Below are positions 25,642-37,343 of a stretch of DNA of 64,000 nt, in pieces. Every line of letters begins with the position of its first letter. Positions within the stretch are counted from its first letter, which is position 1. Made by a program: the position numbers and the translations under genes. The notes beneath the pieces were generated by a model, which did no database searches, had not been told where the DNA came from, and saw nothing but the letters and a program-made list of their open reading frames with translations. This DNA comes from an uncultured Gemmatimonadales bacterium (GTDB taxonomy: Bacteria; Gemmatimonadota; Gemmatimonadetes; Longimicrobiales; Gaopeijiaceae). The stretch covers positions 1-64,000 of the forward strand of contig CALFPJ010000068.1 in NCBI GenBank assembly GCA_937919655.1, read 5' to 3'.

Positions 25642-27597
25642 CTACCCTGGAACGACCCTGACCCGTTCGAGGACGTCAAAGAACTCAATCTGGTCCAGAA
25701 TATCCATCCCATTGATGATCCACCCGAAGGCGGTGAATTCCCCCTCCAACTCAAGTGTCCGGGAATGTGTAATCAGGAGCTGAGACGACTGCGAGTCCGG
25801 AGTCCCACGGTTCGCCATTCCCAGGACCCCGGGCCCAAAGTCGAGTTGTGTGCGCTCAATCGGGATAGTGAATCCCGGGTCCCCGGAGCCATCGCCCGCC
25901 ACATAGTCACCTGTCTGCACAACGAAGTTGGGCACGACTCGATGGAAGGGCACGCCGTCATAGACGCCAGCTGCGGCCAATCTCGTGACGGTCTGCACGG
26001 TCAGAGGTGCCTCCTCCGGCAGGAGACGAACGACGATGGTCCCGCGCGATGTTTGCAGTTCTAACGTCGGTCGGGTCCCTAACCCCGCCAAATATGTCCA
26101 ATCCACTGAGGCGGCGACCGTGGGTGGCGCCCCCGACGTGGACACGGCCGACGTCGCTCTCTCGACGGGGTCCACCGAGAGGCCGGCATCCAGGGCGCGC
26201 CCTCGCAGTTCGTCCCCCGACAAAAGGCGACGCGCGACGTCGAAGACATGGGCCGTGGGATGCGTGGACGCAGTCACGAACACATCGAAATAGATGTCGT
26301 GTGTCTCCACCGTTGCACGATCTCGATCCCATCGCGTTTCCAGCGACCGCAAGGCCGAGGCCACGACCTTCGGGGCAGGATCGCTCAGTGCGCTGGCGAG
26401 CGCGCGCACGGCTGCCTCTCCGCCCACAAAGCTGAGCGCTTCAATGCCGACGCCCCACCGAATGTCGTCGCCAGGAGGAATCGCGGCGACCCAAGCGAAA
26501 ACGGCCTCGGGCCGCTCTAGCTGGGCCAGTTGCACCAATAACGGCGCTACCACCCCCAGCTTCCCCGGATTCGTCGCGATCCACTCCTCGATCGGGGGCG
26601 CGATAGATTGGGCGAGCGCCTCGCGGCTGAGGCGGTTCGCGGCCGCCACCGCCACATTCACGCTCGGATCGTCCAGAGCGTCAATAAGGATCTGGGCGCT
26701 CGGCGTCATCGGATCGAGCCCCCCCATGGCATCGGCCCGAATGCGCCAGTCCGTCCCCTCACTGGCCCACACCCGGATCCGGGAGGCGTTCATAAAATCC
26801 TCAAACAAACCCAAGCCGTGCACCAGGTGCATCGCAGCTGGGTCATCCCGCTCGTAGGAATCGAGCGCGAGTCGCAGATAAGCCGCACGACTCACCCACT
26901 GGCGCAGGCCGCCCTGGTACCTGAAAAAGTGGGATGAGGCCAACCGGACCGCAGGATCGTCATGTGTGAGCCCTTCAATCAAACGGTCCCGCAAGCCGTC
27001 GTGAACGACACCTTCAAGGGCCCCCAGCCGAGACAACGCGTACGCTCGGTCTGGCTCCTCTTGAGCGGACAGATCGGCAGACAAAAGAACGTCCGCCGAC
27101 GTAGGTGACCCCAAGTGACCCAAAGCGTCCAGGATGCGCGATCGAACCCCAAGGTTCTTCTCGCCAGCCAAAGCTTCGCCAAGCATCGGCACGACCTGCA
27201 CATCACCGATGCTTCCCAAGGCAAACGCGACGTCTGCTCGCACGGTCGGGTCCGCATCGCCGAGCTTCGCCGAGAGCGCATCAACGGATTCCAAGGCAGC
27301 CAAAGACGCCAACGCGAAGGCGGCTCGGGCTCGCACGACCCCCTGATCAGACTCTAGCGCGTCGATCAACCCATACATGTCCCCGGCGACCTGGAGGTCC
27401 ACCACGGCCTGGAGTGCAGGCGAGTCCAGAATCCCGTCGGACGGCCGCACTGGCGGGTCCGGGACAGCGCCCTGATCACATCCAGCCAGCGCAAACGCGA
27501 CGATGGCGATCCCCTCCACGCCCACGCGACTTCTCTTGAACCAACGTCGTGTCTTCATGATTTCGTCGGATGCCCGCGTACGCACCTTCATACGCAT
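25642..27597 (-). CDS. HEAT-repeat / cyclophilin-type peptidyl-prolyl isomerase lipoprotein
   Basis: 651 residues. The start at 27597 follows the php stop immediately and has AGGTGG seven bases upstream; an ATG at 27558 is an alternative. A signal ends in Leu-Ala-Gly-Cys. Residues ~60-450 are HEAT/PBS-lyase-like repeats (VRARAAFALASLA, VRADVAFALGSIG). Residues ~505-650 are a cyclophilin domain: FHRVVPNFVVQTGD keeps the catalytic Arg and Gln, followed by LGMANRGTPDSQSSQLLIT and EGEFTAFGWI. It would assist folding of exported proteins near the membrane. It shares an operon with php. The fusion of a helical solenoid to a PPIase on a lipid anchor suggests a client-docking surface (inference). Confidence 0.88.
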   Translation of the reverse strand: MRMKVRTRASDEIMKTRRWFKRSRVGVEGIAIVAFALAGCDQGAVPDPPVRPSDGILDSPALQAVVDLQVAGDMYGLIDALESDQGVVRARAAFALASLAALESVDALSAKLGDADPTVRADVAFALGSIGDVQVVPMLGEALAGEKNLGVRSRILDALGHLGSPTSADVLLSADLSAQEEPDRAYALSRLGALEGVVHDGLRDRLIEGLTHDDPAVRLASSHFFRYQGGLRQWVSRAAYLRLALDSYERDDPAAMHLVHGLGLFEDFMNASRIRVWASEGTDWRIRADAMGGLDPMTPSAQILIDALDDPSVNVAVAAANRLSREALAQSIAPPIEEWIATNPGKLGVVAPLLVQLAQLERPEAVFAWVAAIPPGDDIRWGVGIEALSFVGGEAAVRALASALSDPAPKVVASALRSLETRWDRDRATVETHDIYFDVFVTASTHPTAHVFDVARRLLSGDELRGRALDAGLSVDPVERATSAVSTSGAPPTVAASVDWTYLAGLGTRPTLELQTSRGTIVVRLLPEEAPLTVQTVTRLAAAGVYDGVPFHRVVPNFVVQTGDYVAGDGSGDPGFTIPIERTQLDFGPGVLGMANRGTPDSQSSQLLITHSRTLELEGEFTAFGWIINGMDILDQIEFFDVLERVRVVPG

Positions 27598-28416
27598 TTA
27601 GAGACCACCTGAGGCAAGGAGCTCTTCGACCTCTCGTCCTTCTACGTAGAAACCGCCCAACGTGCGCCCGGCGTCCGGCGTATGCCAATCAGACCCGCCG
27701 CTCATGAGAAGGCCCGCCGTGCGACAGATCTTCTCGTAACGGAGGACGTCATGACGTTTGTGCGACGGCCGGAATACCTCAATGCCCCTCAATCCACTTC
27801 GGATCAACATCGGGAGGAGCGCGTCGACCATGTCCCCAGGCGGATGCGCCCACACCGGAATGCCCCCGGCTTTCAAGATCACCTCCACCGCGTCTGTTGG
27901 GGTCGCGAGGAGTGTGGGGACGAAGGCGGGGCTATCGTCTCCGATGAGCGAATTGAAGGCCTCGGGGACGGACGACACATGCCCCAGACCCACCAGCGCT
28001 CGCGCCAAGTGTGGCCGTCCTAGATTGACGTGGTTGGGGCCGGCCGCCTCTAACACATGATCGAGGGTCACCTCGATGCCATCTGCGGAAAGCAGAGCGA
28101 TCATCTCGCGCATCCGTTCCGCGCGTCGGTCCCCTGCCCGGCGGCCGTGCTCGACCATCGCGTTCGAATCGGGATCCACAAAGTAGCCCAGGATATGGAT
28201 GTCCCTTCCCTCATGGGTCGAGCTAACCTCGATGCCAGGAATGACCTGAACTCGCAGGTCGTGCCCCGCCGCCGCCGCTTCCGCAAAGCCAGCGATGGTG
28301 TCGTGATCCGTAATCGCGATCACGTCGAGCCCTCCCTGCGCCGCCCCTCGAACAACGGCTTCAGGTGTCCACGCCCCGTCAGACTTGGTCGTGTGAATGT
28401 GGAGATCGACTCGCAT
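27598..28416 (-). CDS. PHP-domain phosphoesterase (TrpH/YciV-like)
   Basis: 272 residues from the ATG at 28416, which gives the family opening RVDLHIHTTKSDG; a TTG at 28431 is possible. Metal-binding motifs are intact: HIHT, AITDHDT, IPGIEVSS, the HILGY strand and a final GGSDWH. This is the arrangement of the YciV/TrpH group, which includes 3',5'-nucleoside bisphosphate phosphatases and 5'-3' exoribonucleases (RNase AM). The precise substrate cannot be told from sequence alone. The gene begins just after the terminator of the atp operon and is directly followed by the HEAT-cyclophilin gene with a one-codon junction. Confidence 0.9.
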   Translation of the reverse strand: MRVDLHIHTTKSDGAWTPEAVVRGAAQGGLDVIAITDHDTIAGFAEAAAAGHDLRVQVIPGIEVSSTHEGRDIHILGYFVDPDSNAMVEHGRRAGDRRAERMREMIALLSADGIEVTLDHVLEAAGPNHVNLGRPHLARALVGLGHVSSVPEAFNSLIGDDSPAFVPTLLATPTDAVEVILKAGGIPVWAHPPGDMVDALLPMLIRSGLRGIEVFRPSHKRHDVLRYEKICRTAGLLMSGGSDWHTPDAGRTLGGFYVEGREVEELLASGGL

Positions 28417-28429
28417 ACCACCCCAGTTC

Positions 28430-28468
28430 AATGAAAGAGGCGGGAAGAGCGCAGCTCGTCCCGCCTCC
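28430..28468 (-). terminator. Rho-independent terminator of the atp operon
   Basis: On the minus strand a GAGGCGGGA arm pairs with TCCCGCCTC, continued by a second four-base-pair segment across one mismatch, with a three-base loop. A TTTCATT stretch follows. It lies between the atpC stop and php, so it should end the ATP synthase transcript. Confidence 0.7.
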
Positions 28469-28497
28469 TAGTATTACGCAGGACTGAGCCGCGGATA

Positions 28498-28818
28498 TCA
28501 GTCTTCGACGTCCTCAGGGAAGACGATCGCCTCAGCTGGAATCGACGCGGGAGGCTCGCTGCCAGCATACTCGGTCAGCAGAGTCACCGTGTTGCCCTCT
28601 ACCTTCAGCACACCGCCAGCAACCTGAAACGTATCGCTTCCGCCACCGGATCGATCAATACTCAACTCTCCGGCCCCGATCAACGCCAGCATCGGAGCGT
28701 GTCCAGGTAAGATTCCCACCTGTCCATCCCACGCAGGTGCAACCACAGCCGACGCCCCGCCCTGAAAAACAATGCGCGCGGGCGAAACCACCCTGACGTC
28801 TAGGGAGCCACCGGACAT
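28498..28818 (-). CDS. atpC: ATP synthase F1 epsilon subunit (short form)
   Basis: 106 residues. The N-terminal beta-sandwich is clear: LDVRVVSPARIVFQG, a GQVGILPGHAPMLALIGAG block, and VAGGVLKVEGNTVTLL. The C-terminal helical hairpin found in the ~135-residue E. coli protein is absent. That hairpin is the part that inhibits ATP hydrolysis in many bacteria, so this enzyme should lack epsilon-type inhibition (inference). Two bases separate it from atpD, and a terminator follows. Confidence 0.93.
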   Translation of the reverse strand: MSGGSLDVRVVSPARIVFQGGASAVVAPAWDGQVGILPGHAPMLALIGAGELSIDRSGGGSDTFQVAGGVLKVEGNTVTLLTEYAGSEPPASIPAEAIVFPEDVED

Positions 28819-28820
28819 CG

Positions 28821-30266
<1,446 letters not shown>

Positions 30267-31127
30267 CTACTCGAGCGCAGCGGAGCCGCCGACGATCTCG
30301 GCGATCTCCTGCGTGATCTGGGCCTGTCGGGCCCGGTTATAGGTGCGCGTGAGATGTTCGAGAACATCCCCGGCATTGTCTGTAGCGCTTTTCATCGCGG
30401 AACGACGAGCACCATGCTCGGCCGCCGCGTTTTCTACTAGTGCCGTATACACGGCATTCCGGATATACACCGGGAGAATCCGCTCGAGGATCATGTCCCC
30501 GCTCGGGGACAGAATGAAGACATCTGCTGACGCGGTCCCAGCCTCACCCTTGATGGGAAGGAGGTCTCTCGTGTGCGGTGGCGTCGACATCGCTGACTTG
30601 AACTTTGAACTCACCAGGTACACGGAATCCACGGCGCCGGTCTCGAAGCGATCTCGGATCGGACCCACGATCGATTCGGCGTCTTCGACCGTGGGATGAT
30701 CGCCAACGTCAGTGCGAGCCGTGAGAACGGGCTCACCCCGAAAACGGAAATATGCGATCCCTTTCTTGCCCACGACGTGTAGCTCGGCCTCAATTCCTCT
30801 CTTCCTCAGACTGTCTAGGAGAAGACGGGCCTGCTTGATGAGGTTGGCGTTGAAGCCACCCGCCAAGCCCCGGTTCGCTGTGCACAACAGGACGGCTGCC
30901 CGCTTCTCTTGCTCAGGGCGCCGCAAAATTGGGTACTTCTCCGACAACGCCGGTGAGTACAACCCCGCGACGATCTCATGCAGCGCCTCGGAATACGGAC
31001 GGGTCGCGTACACGCGATCGGTAGCACGCTTAAGCTTTGATGTCGCTACGAGCTCCATCGTGCGCGTGATCTGCCGGGTATTCTCTACCGTCTTGATCCG
31101 CCGTTTTACGTCCCGAGAACCAGCCAC
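30267..31127 (-). CDS. atpG: ATP synthase F1 gamma subunit
   Basis: 286 residues. The N-terminal helix (RDVKRRIKTVENTRQITRTM, then MVATSKLKRA-like) and the C-terminal helix (ARQAQITQEIAEIVGGSAAL) that form the rotating coiled coil are typical. The central domain has LLCTANRGLAGGFN. It couples proton flow to conformational change in the alpha-beta hexamer. It lies 22 bp downstream of atpA. Confidence 0.97.
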   Translation of the reverse strand: MAGSRDVKRRIKTVENTRQITRTMELVATSKLKRATDRVYATRPYSEALHEIVAGLYSPALSEKYPILRRPEQEKRAAVLLCTANRGLAGGFNANLIKQARLLLDSLRKRGIEAELHVVGKKGIAYFRFRGEPVLTARTDVGDHPTVEDAESIVGPIRDRFETGAVDSVYLVSSKFKSAMSTPPHTRDLLPIKGEAGTASADVFILSPSGDMILERILPVYIRNAVYTALVENAAAEHGARRSAMKSATDNAGDVLEHLTRTYNRARQAQITQEIAEIVGGSAALE

Positions 31128-31149
31128 GTTTTGTCCTCTTCCTCGTCAG

Positions 31150-32715
31150 CTAGGCGGAGGCGCCGGCAGGTGCATGCTCGGCGTCGAAAGACTCATTGTA
31201 TGCCTTGATCGCGTTCACAAGCCTTTCCGTCAAGCTGTCGGTGAGCGCACCACCCGTTCGCAGTTCGTCGAGAACGTCCTGGTGTCTCGCAGACATGTCC
31301 TGGTGGAAGCCGAGCTCCCACACACGAACCTTGTCAACATCGACCTTGTCGAGGTATCCGTTGGTTACGGCGTAGATCACCGCGACCTGATTCTCCACAG
31401 GCATCGGCTGATACTGCGGCTGCTTCAGCATCTCAACGGTACGTGCACCGCGCGCGAGCTGCCGCTGGGTGGCCGCATCGAGGTCGGACCCAAACTGGGC
31501 GAACGCCTCAAGCTCCCGGTACTGGGCAAGGTCGAGACGAAGACGCCCCGCGACCTTCTTCATGGCCTTGATCTGCGCCGCACCGCCGACTCGGGACACC
31601 GAAATACCTACGTTCACCGCCGGTCGCACGCCTGAGTAGAACAGGTTCGGCTCAAGGAAGATCTGGCCGTCCGTAATCGAGATCACGTTGGTCGGGATGT
31701 ATGCCGAAACGTCGCCGCCCTGAGTCTCGATGATCGGAAGTGCGGTCAGTGATCCACCGCCATTCGCATCCGAGAGCTTGGACGCACGCTCGAGTAGACG
31801 CGAGTGCAGATAGAAGACGTCGCCCGGATAGGCCTCGCGACCCGGAGGGCGGCGCAGAATCAAGGAGAGCTGGCGATACGCCTGGGCCTGCTTGGAAAGG
31901 TCATCGTACACGACCAGTGTGTGCTTACCCTGCCACATGAAGTACTCGGCAAGCGCGGTGGCCGCATAGGGCGCGATGTACTGCATCGGCGCCGGGTCCG
32001 ACGCGTTGGAAGTGACGATGATGGTGTACTCCATCGCACCGTGCTCGCGCAGCGTCTCCACTACGCTCCGGACCTTGCCTGCACGCTGACCGATCGCGCA
32101 GTAGATGCAAATCACACCCGTATTTTTTTGATTGATGATCGTGTCGATGGCGACGGCGCTCTTGCCTGTACCGCGGTCACCAATGATCAACTCTCGCTGT
32201 CCACGCCCGATCGGGATCATCGAGTCGATCGCCTTCAACCCCGTCTGCATCGGCTCGCCCACCGGCTGCCGCGCCACGATCCCCGGCGCGACGATGTCGA
32301 TCTGTCGAGAACCGTCGAGTCCGTCGATCGGGCCGTTGCCGTCCTGCGGCTCACCCAGAGAATCCACCACGCGGCCGAGGTATCCCGGACCGACCGGGAT
32401 GTCCAGGACGCGGCCCGTGCGACGAACTTGGTCGCCCTCGTGGAGTTGGGTCCAATCACCCAAGATCACGGCGCCGATATTGTCCTCTTCGAGGTTCAGC
32501 GCGAGGGCGGTAACAGATTCGCCCCCACCTGAGGGGGTGATCTCGAGCATCTCCGAAGCCATCGCCTTGGTGAGGCCGTAGATGCGCGCGATACCGTCTT
32601 TAACCTCAAGAACTTCGCCGATCTCTTCCGCCTGCAGATCCTCCTCGTACTTCTCAATCTCGTTGAGAAGAACATCCTTGATCTCGCTGGCGCGGAGTTG
32701 GGAGTCGTTGGCCAT
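31150..32715 (-). CDS. atpA: ATP synthase F1 alpha subunit
   Basis: 521 residues. The regulatory nucleotide site P-loop [14 protein letters not shown] is intact, as are the [14 protein letters not shown] segment and the signature [17 protein letters not shown]. It alternates with AtpD in the F1 ring. The gene follows atpH by 32 bp and precedes atpG. Confidence 0.98.
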   Translation of the reverse strand: MANDSQLRASEIKDVLLNEIEKYEEDLQAEEIGEVLEVKDGIARIYGLTKAMASEMLEITPSGGGESVTALALNLEEDNIGAVILGDWTQLHEGDQVRRTGRVLDIPVGPGYLGRVVDSLGEPQDGNGPIDGLDGSRQIDIVAPGIVARQPVGEPMQTGLKAIDSMIPIGRGQRELIIGDRGTGKSAVAIDTIINQKNTGVICIYCAIGQRAGKVRSVVETLREHGAMEYTIIVTSNASDPAPMQYIAPYAATALAEYFMWQGKHTLVVYDDLSKQAQAYRQLSLILRRPPGREAYPGDVFYLHSRLLERASKLSDANGGGSLTALPIIETQGGDVSAYIPTNVISITDGQIFLEPNLFYSGVRPAVNVGISVSRVGGAAQIKAMKKVAGRLRLDLAQYRELEAFAQFGSDLDAATQRQLARGARTVEMLKQPQYQPMPVENQVAVIYAVTNGYLDKVDVDKVRVWELGFHQDMSARHQDVLDELRTGGALTDSLTERLVNAIKAYNESFDAEHAPAGASA

Positions 32716-32747
32716 CGTCTATTTGGTCCTAAAGTGTGGGGATCAGG

Positions 32748-33323
32748 TCAGGCGCTGGCGGAGTCACTGGTCGCGTCGGGCAATTCTGTCCGAAGCATCC
32801 TGCGACGCATACCGTCAAGCTTTCTGCGCACTGATCCGTCGTAGATCGTGTCACCGGTCCGAACCACAAGGCCCCCGAGAATCTCCGGTTTCACCCGAAT
32901 ATGGGGGATCGCGTTCTTGCCGAGTGCCTTTGTCAGACCTTCGGCGATCATATCCTTGGTCGCGTCGTCGACTTCACGTGCGACCGTTACTTCTACGTGC
33001 TCTCGACCCCTGTGCTCGTCGAGGAGCAAGTCGTATCCACGGGAAATGCCCCGCAAGAGTCGCTGCCTGCGCTTGTCGATCGTGACCATAACAAAACTGA
33101 CCACGTGCTTCGGAAGCGAGCCACCCAAAACGCGTCGCAAGACGTCCTTCTTTTCCGCGTCGTCAATACGCGGCGTCTCCAAGAACGCGCGAAAGCGGGC
33201 GTCTCCATCAAGGAGCTTCGCGACTGTCCCCATGGCCTCGCCATAAGCGTCGAGGCTGTCCTCTCGGCGCGCGAGTTCAAAAAGCGTCTCCGCGTAGTTC
33301 TTCGCCACGGTCTCGTCTCTCAC
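32748..33323 (-). CDS. atpH: ATP synthase F1 delta subunit
   Basis: 191 residues with a GTG start overlapping the atpF stop (GTGA). The N-terminal helical domain has VAKNYAETLFELA, and the C-terminal part the typical LGGLVVRTGDTIYDGSVRRKL. It forms the peripheral-stalk cap that holds the F1 head to the b subunits. Coupled translation with atpF fits their stoichiometric partnership. Confidence 0.95.
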   Translation of the reverse strand: MRDETVAKNYAETLFELARREDSLDAYGEAMGTVAKLLDGDARFRAFLETPRIDDAEKKDVLRRVLGGSLPKHVVSFVMVTIDKRRQRLLRGISRGYDLLLDEHRGREHVEVTVAREVDDATKDMIAEGLTKALGKNAIPHIRVKPEILGGLVVRTGDTIYDGSVRRKLDGMRRRMLRTELPDATSDSASA

Positions 33324-33916
33324 GCCTGTGCCCCAGAGCCCTTGCCGAGGTCACTCAAATACCGCTCCACCAATGCGCGGTCCTTCGGCTGATCAAGACT
33401 CTCAGAGATCAACTTAGACGCGGCAGCCAGCGCCAACTCAACAGCCTCCTTACGAAGCATGTCGAGGGCGGCGTCGCGCTCCCGCTCAATCTCGACTCGG
33501 GCGCGCTCAACGATCGCCTGCCCCTCTGCACGCGCTTTCTCTTCGACATCCTTGCGAACCGTCTCGCCAGCGGCCTTTCCACTCGCGATCAATTCATTGG
33601 CCTGACGGCGCGCATCCGACAGCTGTGCACGGTGTTCATCAAGCAAACGAGCGGCTTCAGCGTTCTGCGCTGCCGCCCCATCTATGGCCGCCTGGATGCC
33701 TTTCTCACGCGCATCGACAGCCGCGAGGATCGGGCCCCATGCGTACTTGCTAAGTACGAAGAACAACACGGCGAACACAATCAGTGTCCACGTGCTCAAC
33801 CCCGTATTGATATCGAAGAGCCCACCACCGCCTTCACCGCCACCCTGGGCCCAGACTGTGTCTGGTAGGGCGACCATCAAGGCGAGCGTGGCCGGCACAA
33901 TCCGACTCGCTCTCAT
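33320..33916 (-). CDS. atpF: ATP synthase F0 b subunit
   Basis: 198 residues from the ATG at 33916, which has GGAG six bases upstream; a longer frame to 33964 is less likely. Residues 1-26 resemble a signal peptide (VALPDTVWAQ), followed by a glycine-rich stretch. The true membrane anchor is the segment STWTLIVFAVLFFVLSKYAW. The rest is a long charged coiled coil that forms the peripheral stalk. A cleaved or extra N-terminal segment occurs in b subunits of some Bacteroidota- and Gemmatimonadota-like groups. The stop overlaps atpH. Confidence 0.93.
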   Translation of the reverse strand: MRASRIVPATLALMVALPDTVWAQGGGEGGGGLFDINTGLSTWTLIVFAVLFFVLSKYAWGPILAAVDAREKGIQAAIDGAAAQNAEAARLLDEHRAQLSDARRQANELIASGKAAGETVRKDVEEKARAEGQAIVERARVEIERERDAALDMLRKEAVELALAAASKLISESLDQPKDRALVERYLSDLGKGSGAQA

Positions 33917-34024
33917 AATCACTCCATCAGTTCTTCGAAAGTCTCCGAAGCCCGATCGAGCCACCGGACGGCGGCCCCGGGATCCGGGTCTGGCAGTCGC
34001 AGCACAGCGACCGACGAGAATGAC

Positions 34025-34330
<306 letters not shown>

Positions 34331-34363
34331 CTAACGACGGGATGAAATCAACGAAACAAACTG

Positions 34364-35296
34364 TTAATGCGCGTGACGAATAAGCCCGATGAACACGGCG
34401 GTCAGCATCGCAAAAATGTACGCCTGCAAAAGTGCCACAAAGACCTCAAGAAGCATGATCGCGATCACCATGGTCACTGAGGCGACCGCTACTCCACTGG
34501 CCACGATCATCCCCGCACTCGCAAACATGAAGATCATGCCTAACAGCGAGAGGACGAGTGTGTGCCCAGCCAACATGTTCGCGAACAAACGAATCATAAG
34601 CGCGAACGGCTTCGTGAGCTTCCCAAGGAACTCGACCGGGGTCAGGATAATCAGCATGATCACCTGGCCGACGGGGTTCAGTCCCTCCGGGGCGTAGAAT
34701 ATGGTCCGCATGTATCCCTGAAAGCCCAGGGCACGCATGCCGGAAATCTCCACGACAACCAACGTCACGAGCGCCAGAGCGCCGGTCACCATGAAATTGC
34801 CGGACGGGGTCGAGCCAAACGGCACGAGTCCGAGCACGTTCATGGACAAGATGAAGAAGAACAGCGTCAGGATGTAGCCGGTGTAGGCGTCGGCGCCGTG
34901 GCCGATGTTCCTACGGACAACCTCATCGCGGAAGTAGACCACCATCGCCTCCATCGCATTCGCCATCCCGTGGGGTGCACGGTCCTTGTACTTCCCTTTC
35001 ATGGCCCGGCCGACGGGCAAGAACACCGCCAAACACAGGATTGCCGCCAAGAACAAGAAAACGATGTGCTTGGTCGGAGAGAAGTCGATGGTAAACTGGC
35101 CGAGGTGGACCGGGGGTATCGCGTACTTGGTGAGGTCGATCGTGAAGCCTCTCCCTAGCACCTCGAACTCAATTTCATTGCTGTCGAGCAGGTGGTGTAG
35201 GAGCATGCCCTTGAGGTCAGGTGCCGCCTCCGGTGCATGATCCTGGGCCGCGACTCCGGCGCCCTGCAGCATTTTCAGCATTCCGAGGAGCTTCAT
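34364..35296 (-). CDS. atpB: ATP synthase F0 a subunit
   Basis: 310 residues. An extended N-terminal region (~90 residues before the first membrane helix), with HHLLDSNEIEFEVLG, resembles the long a subunits of Bacteroidota and relatives. Helices follow, with the essential Arg in the segment FALMIRLFANMLAGHTL. The C-terminal helix ends with QAYIFAMLTAVFIGLIRHAH. It forms the ion half-channels beside the c ring. The start directly abuts the stop of the atpI-like gene (TAGATG). Confidence 0.96.
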   Translation of the reverse strand: MKLLGMLKMLQGAGVAAQDHAPEAAPDLKGMLLHHLLDSNEIEFEVLGRGFTIDLTKYAIPPVHLGQFTIDFSPTKHIVFLFLAAILCLAVFLPVGRAMKGKYKDRAPHGMANAMEAMVVYFRDEVVRRNIGHGADAYTGYILTLFFFILSMNVLGLVPFGSTPSGNFMVTGALALVTLVVVEISGMRALGFQGYMRTIFYAPEGLNPVGQVIMLIILTPVEFLGKLTKPFALMIRLFANMLAGHTLVLSLLGMIFMFASAGMIVASGVAVASVTMVIAIMLLEVFVALLQAYIFAMLTAVFIGLIRHAH

Positions 35297-35665
35297 CTAC
35301 GCCGTTTCATTGGGCTCTGGCCGAAAAAAGATCGGCTCGAGCAACAAAAGTCCGAAGAAAAATCCCGCGAGAGCCAAGAGCATCGGTACTGCTCCCTCAG
35401 CCCTCGACCGAATCGCAAAACCCGCAACGATGGCCACGATCACCATCCGTACTAGCGTCCCCCCAACCCACACCGCCAAAAAGCCGTTCAATTGACCACG
35501 AAAGCGGACTAGTGCCGCAAAGGCGATCACCTGGATCGGAAGAGCGACAGCTCCTGCAGTCAGAACTCCACGGCGCCCGGCCGAATCCAAGAAAGGCCAC
35601 AAGGCTAACGTCACAAGCGCGACAATCGCCAGTCCACTGGCTGCATACTTGGTCGCGGCGCTCAT
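35297..35665 (-). CDS. AtpI-like small membrane protein
   Basis: 122 residues with four predicted membrane segments, at roughly 8-25, 37-54, 63-85 and 92-110. The position between atpZ and atpB and the size match the ATP synthase subunit I (AtpI) group, which helps c-ring assembly or Mg2+ supply in other bacteria. The sequence itself is not decisive. Its ATG overlaps the atpZ stop by 4 bp and its TAG abuts atpB. Confidence 0.65.
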   Translation of the reverse strand: MSAATKYAASGLAIVALVTLALWPFLDSAGRRGVLTAGAVALPIQVIAFAALVRFRGQLNGFLAVWVGGTLVRMVIVAIVAGFAIRSRAEGAVPMLLALAGFFFGLLLLEPIFFRPEPNETA

Positions 35666-35913
35666 TTCGGGTCTTGTTTCCGCTTCTTCGGTTCAATCAC
35701 GATGTGGTAGTAAAGACTATAGAACCCCGCCGCTGCTCCTACGGACGCGCCCAGCACCATCAGAAACGGCGCGGTGTGGAATTTCGCATCCAACCAAGCG
35801 CCTCCACCCATAAAGAGAAGGACCGCGAGTGCCAGGGTTAGGCCATGGCCCATGAACTGGCCGGAGGCCCGCATTACGGCTCGGGGGTCGCCCCCCTTTT
35901 GATCTCCTGCCAC
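35662..35913 (-). CDS. AtpZ/AtpI-family F0F1 accessory protein
   Basis: 83 residues from a GTG at 35913 that has GGAGAG about nine bases upstream; an ATG at 35874 would give 70 residues, and the open frame reaches 36009. Two membrane segments (GLTLALAVLLFMGGGAWLD and a second with GASVGAAAGFYSLYYH) and a short basic tail are typical of AtpZ, usually the first gene of atp operons. It is the first gene here and overlaps the next by 4 bp. Confidence 0.7.
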   Translation of the reverse strand: MAGDQKGGDPRAVMRASGQFMGHGLTLALAVLLFMGGGAWLDAKFHTAPFLMVLGASVGAAAGFYSLYYHIVIEPKKRKQDPK

Positions 35914-36232
35914 TGGTCCCGCTCTCCAGAATCCGGCAGGCACGCACCCTTTTTGAGCACACCACCCGCCAAAGACAGAATAAGCTACCGCTTGTGAAAA
36001 AAAGCGCAAGCCAGTTTTGGACGTGTAAGAACGGCACGATGGGCGCTTGACGGCTGGAAAAATGACGGTCTATCTTCGCCCCGGTTTCCTGCGTTGCGGA
36101 AAGGCGCCGGCCAGATTTCCTCGGGTAGGATCTGCGCGCAGGAAGTTGTGTATCTTACCACCCCACAAATCAACCAGCCTTCCGGACTCTCGGCCTTGTT
36201 CGAGCGACCGCGATGCCAGGAACCGAAACTGT
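35914..36232. other. Divergent intergenic region between atp operon and moxR
   Basis: 319 bases. It carries a good plus-strand promoter for moxR (separate entry). The minus strand must hold the atp promoter; an AT-rich patch near 35980-36005 is a candidate but no well-spaced -35/-10 pair is convincing. Confidence 0.5.
36047..36076 (+). promoter_or_regulatory. Probable sigma-70-type promoter for moxR
   Basis: TTGACG at 36047-36052 and TATCTT at 36071-36076 are separated by 18 bases. Transcription would begin near 36083, leaving a leader of about 150 bases before moxR. Confidence 0.55.
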
Positions 36233-37249
<1,017 letters not shown>

Positions 37250-37343
37250 ATCGAAGTTCGGAGGGAAGCGACCACCCTCCGAGTAGACGCCGCGAGTCGG
37301 CGACGCTCGCAGCCTGTCCGAGAACTCTTCTGAGAGGCACACC

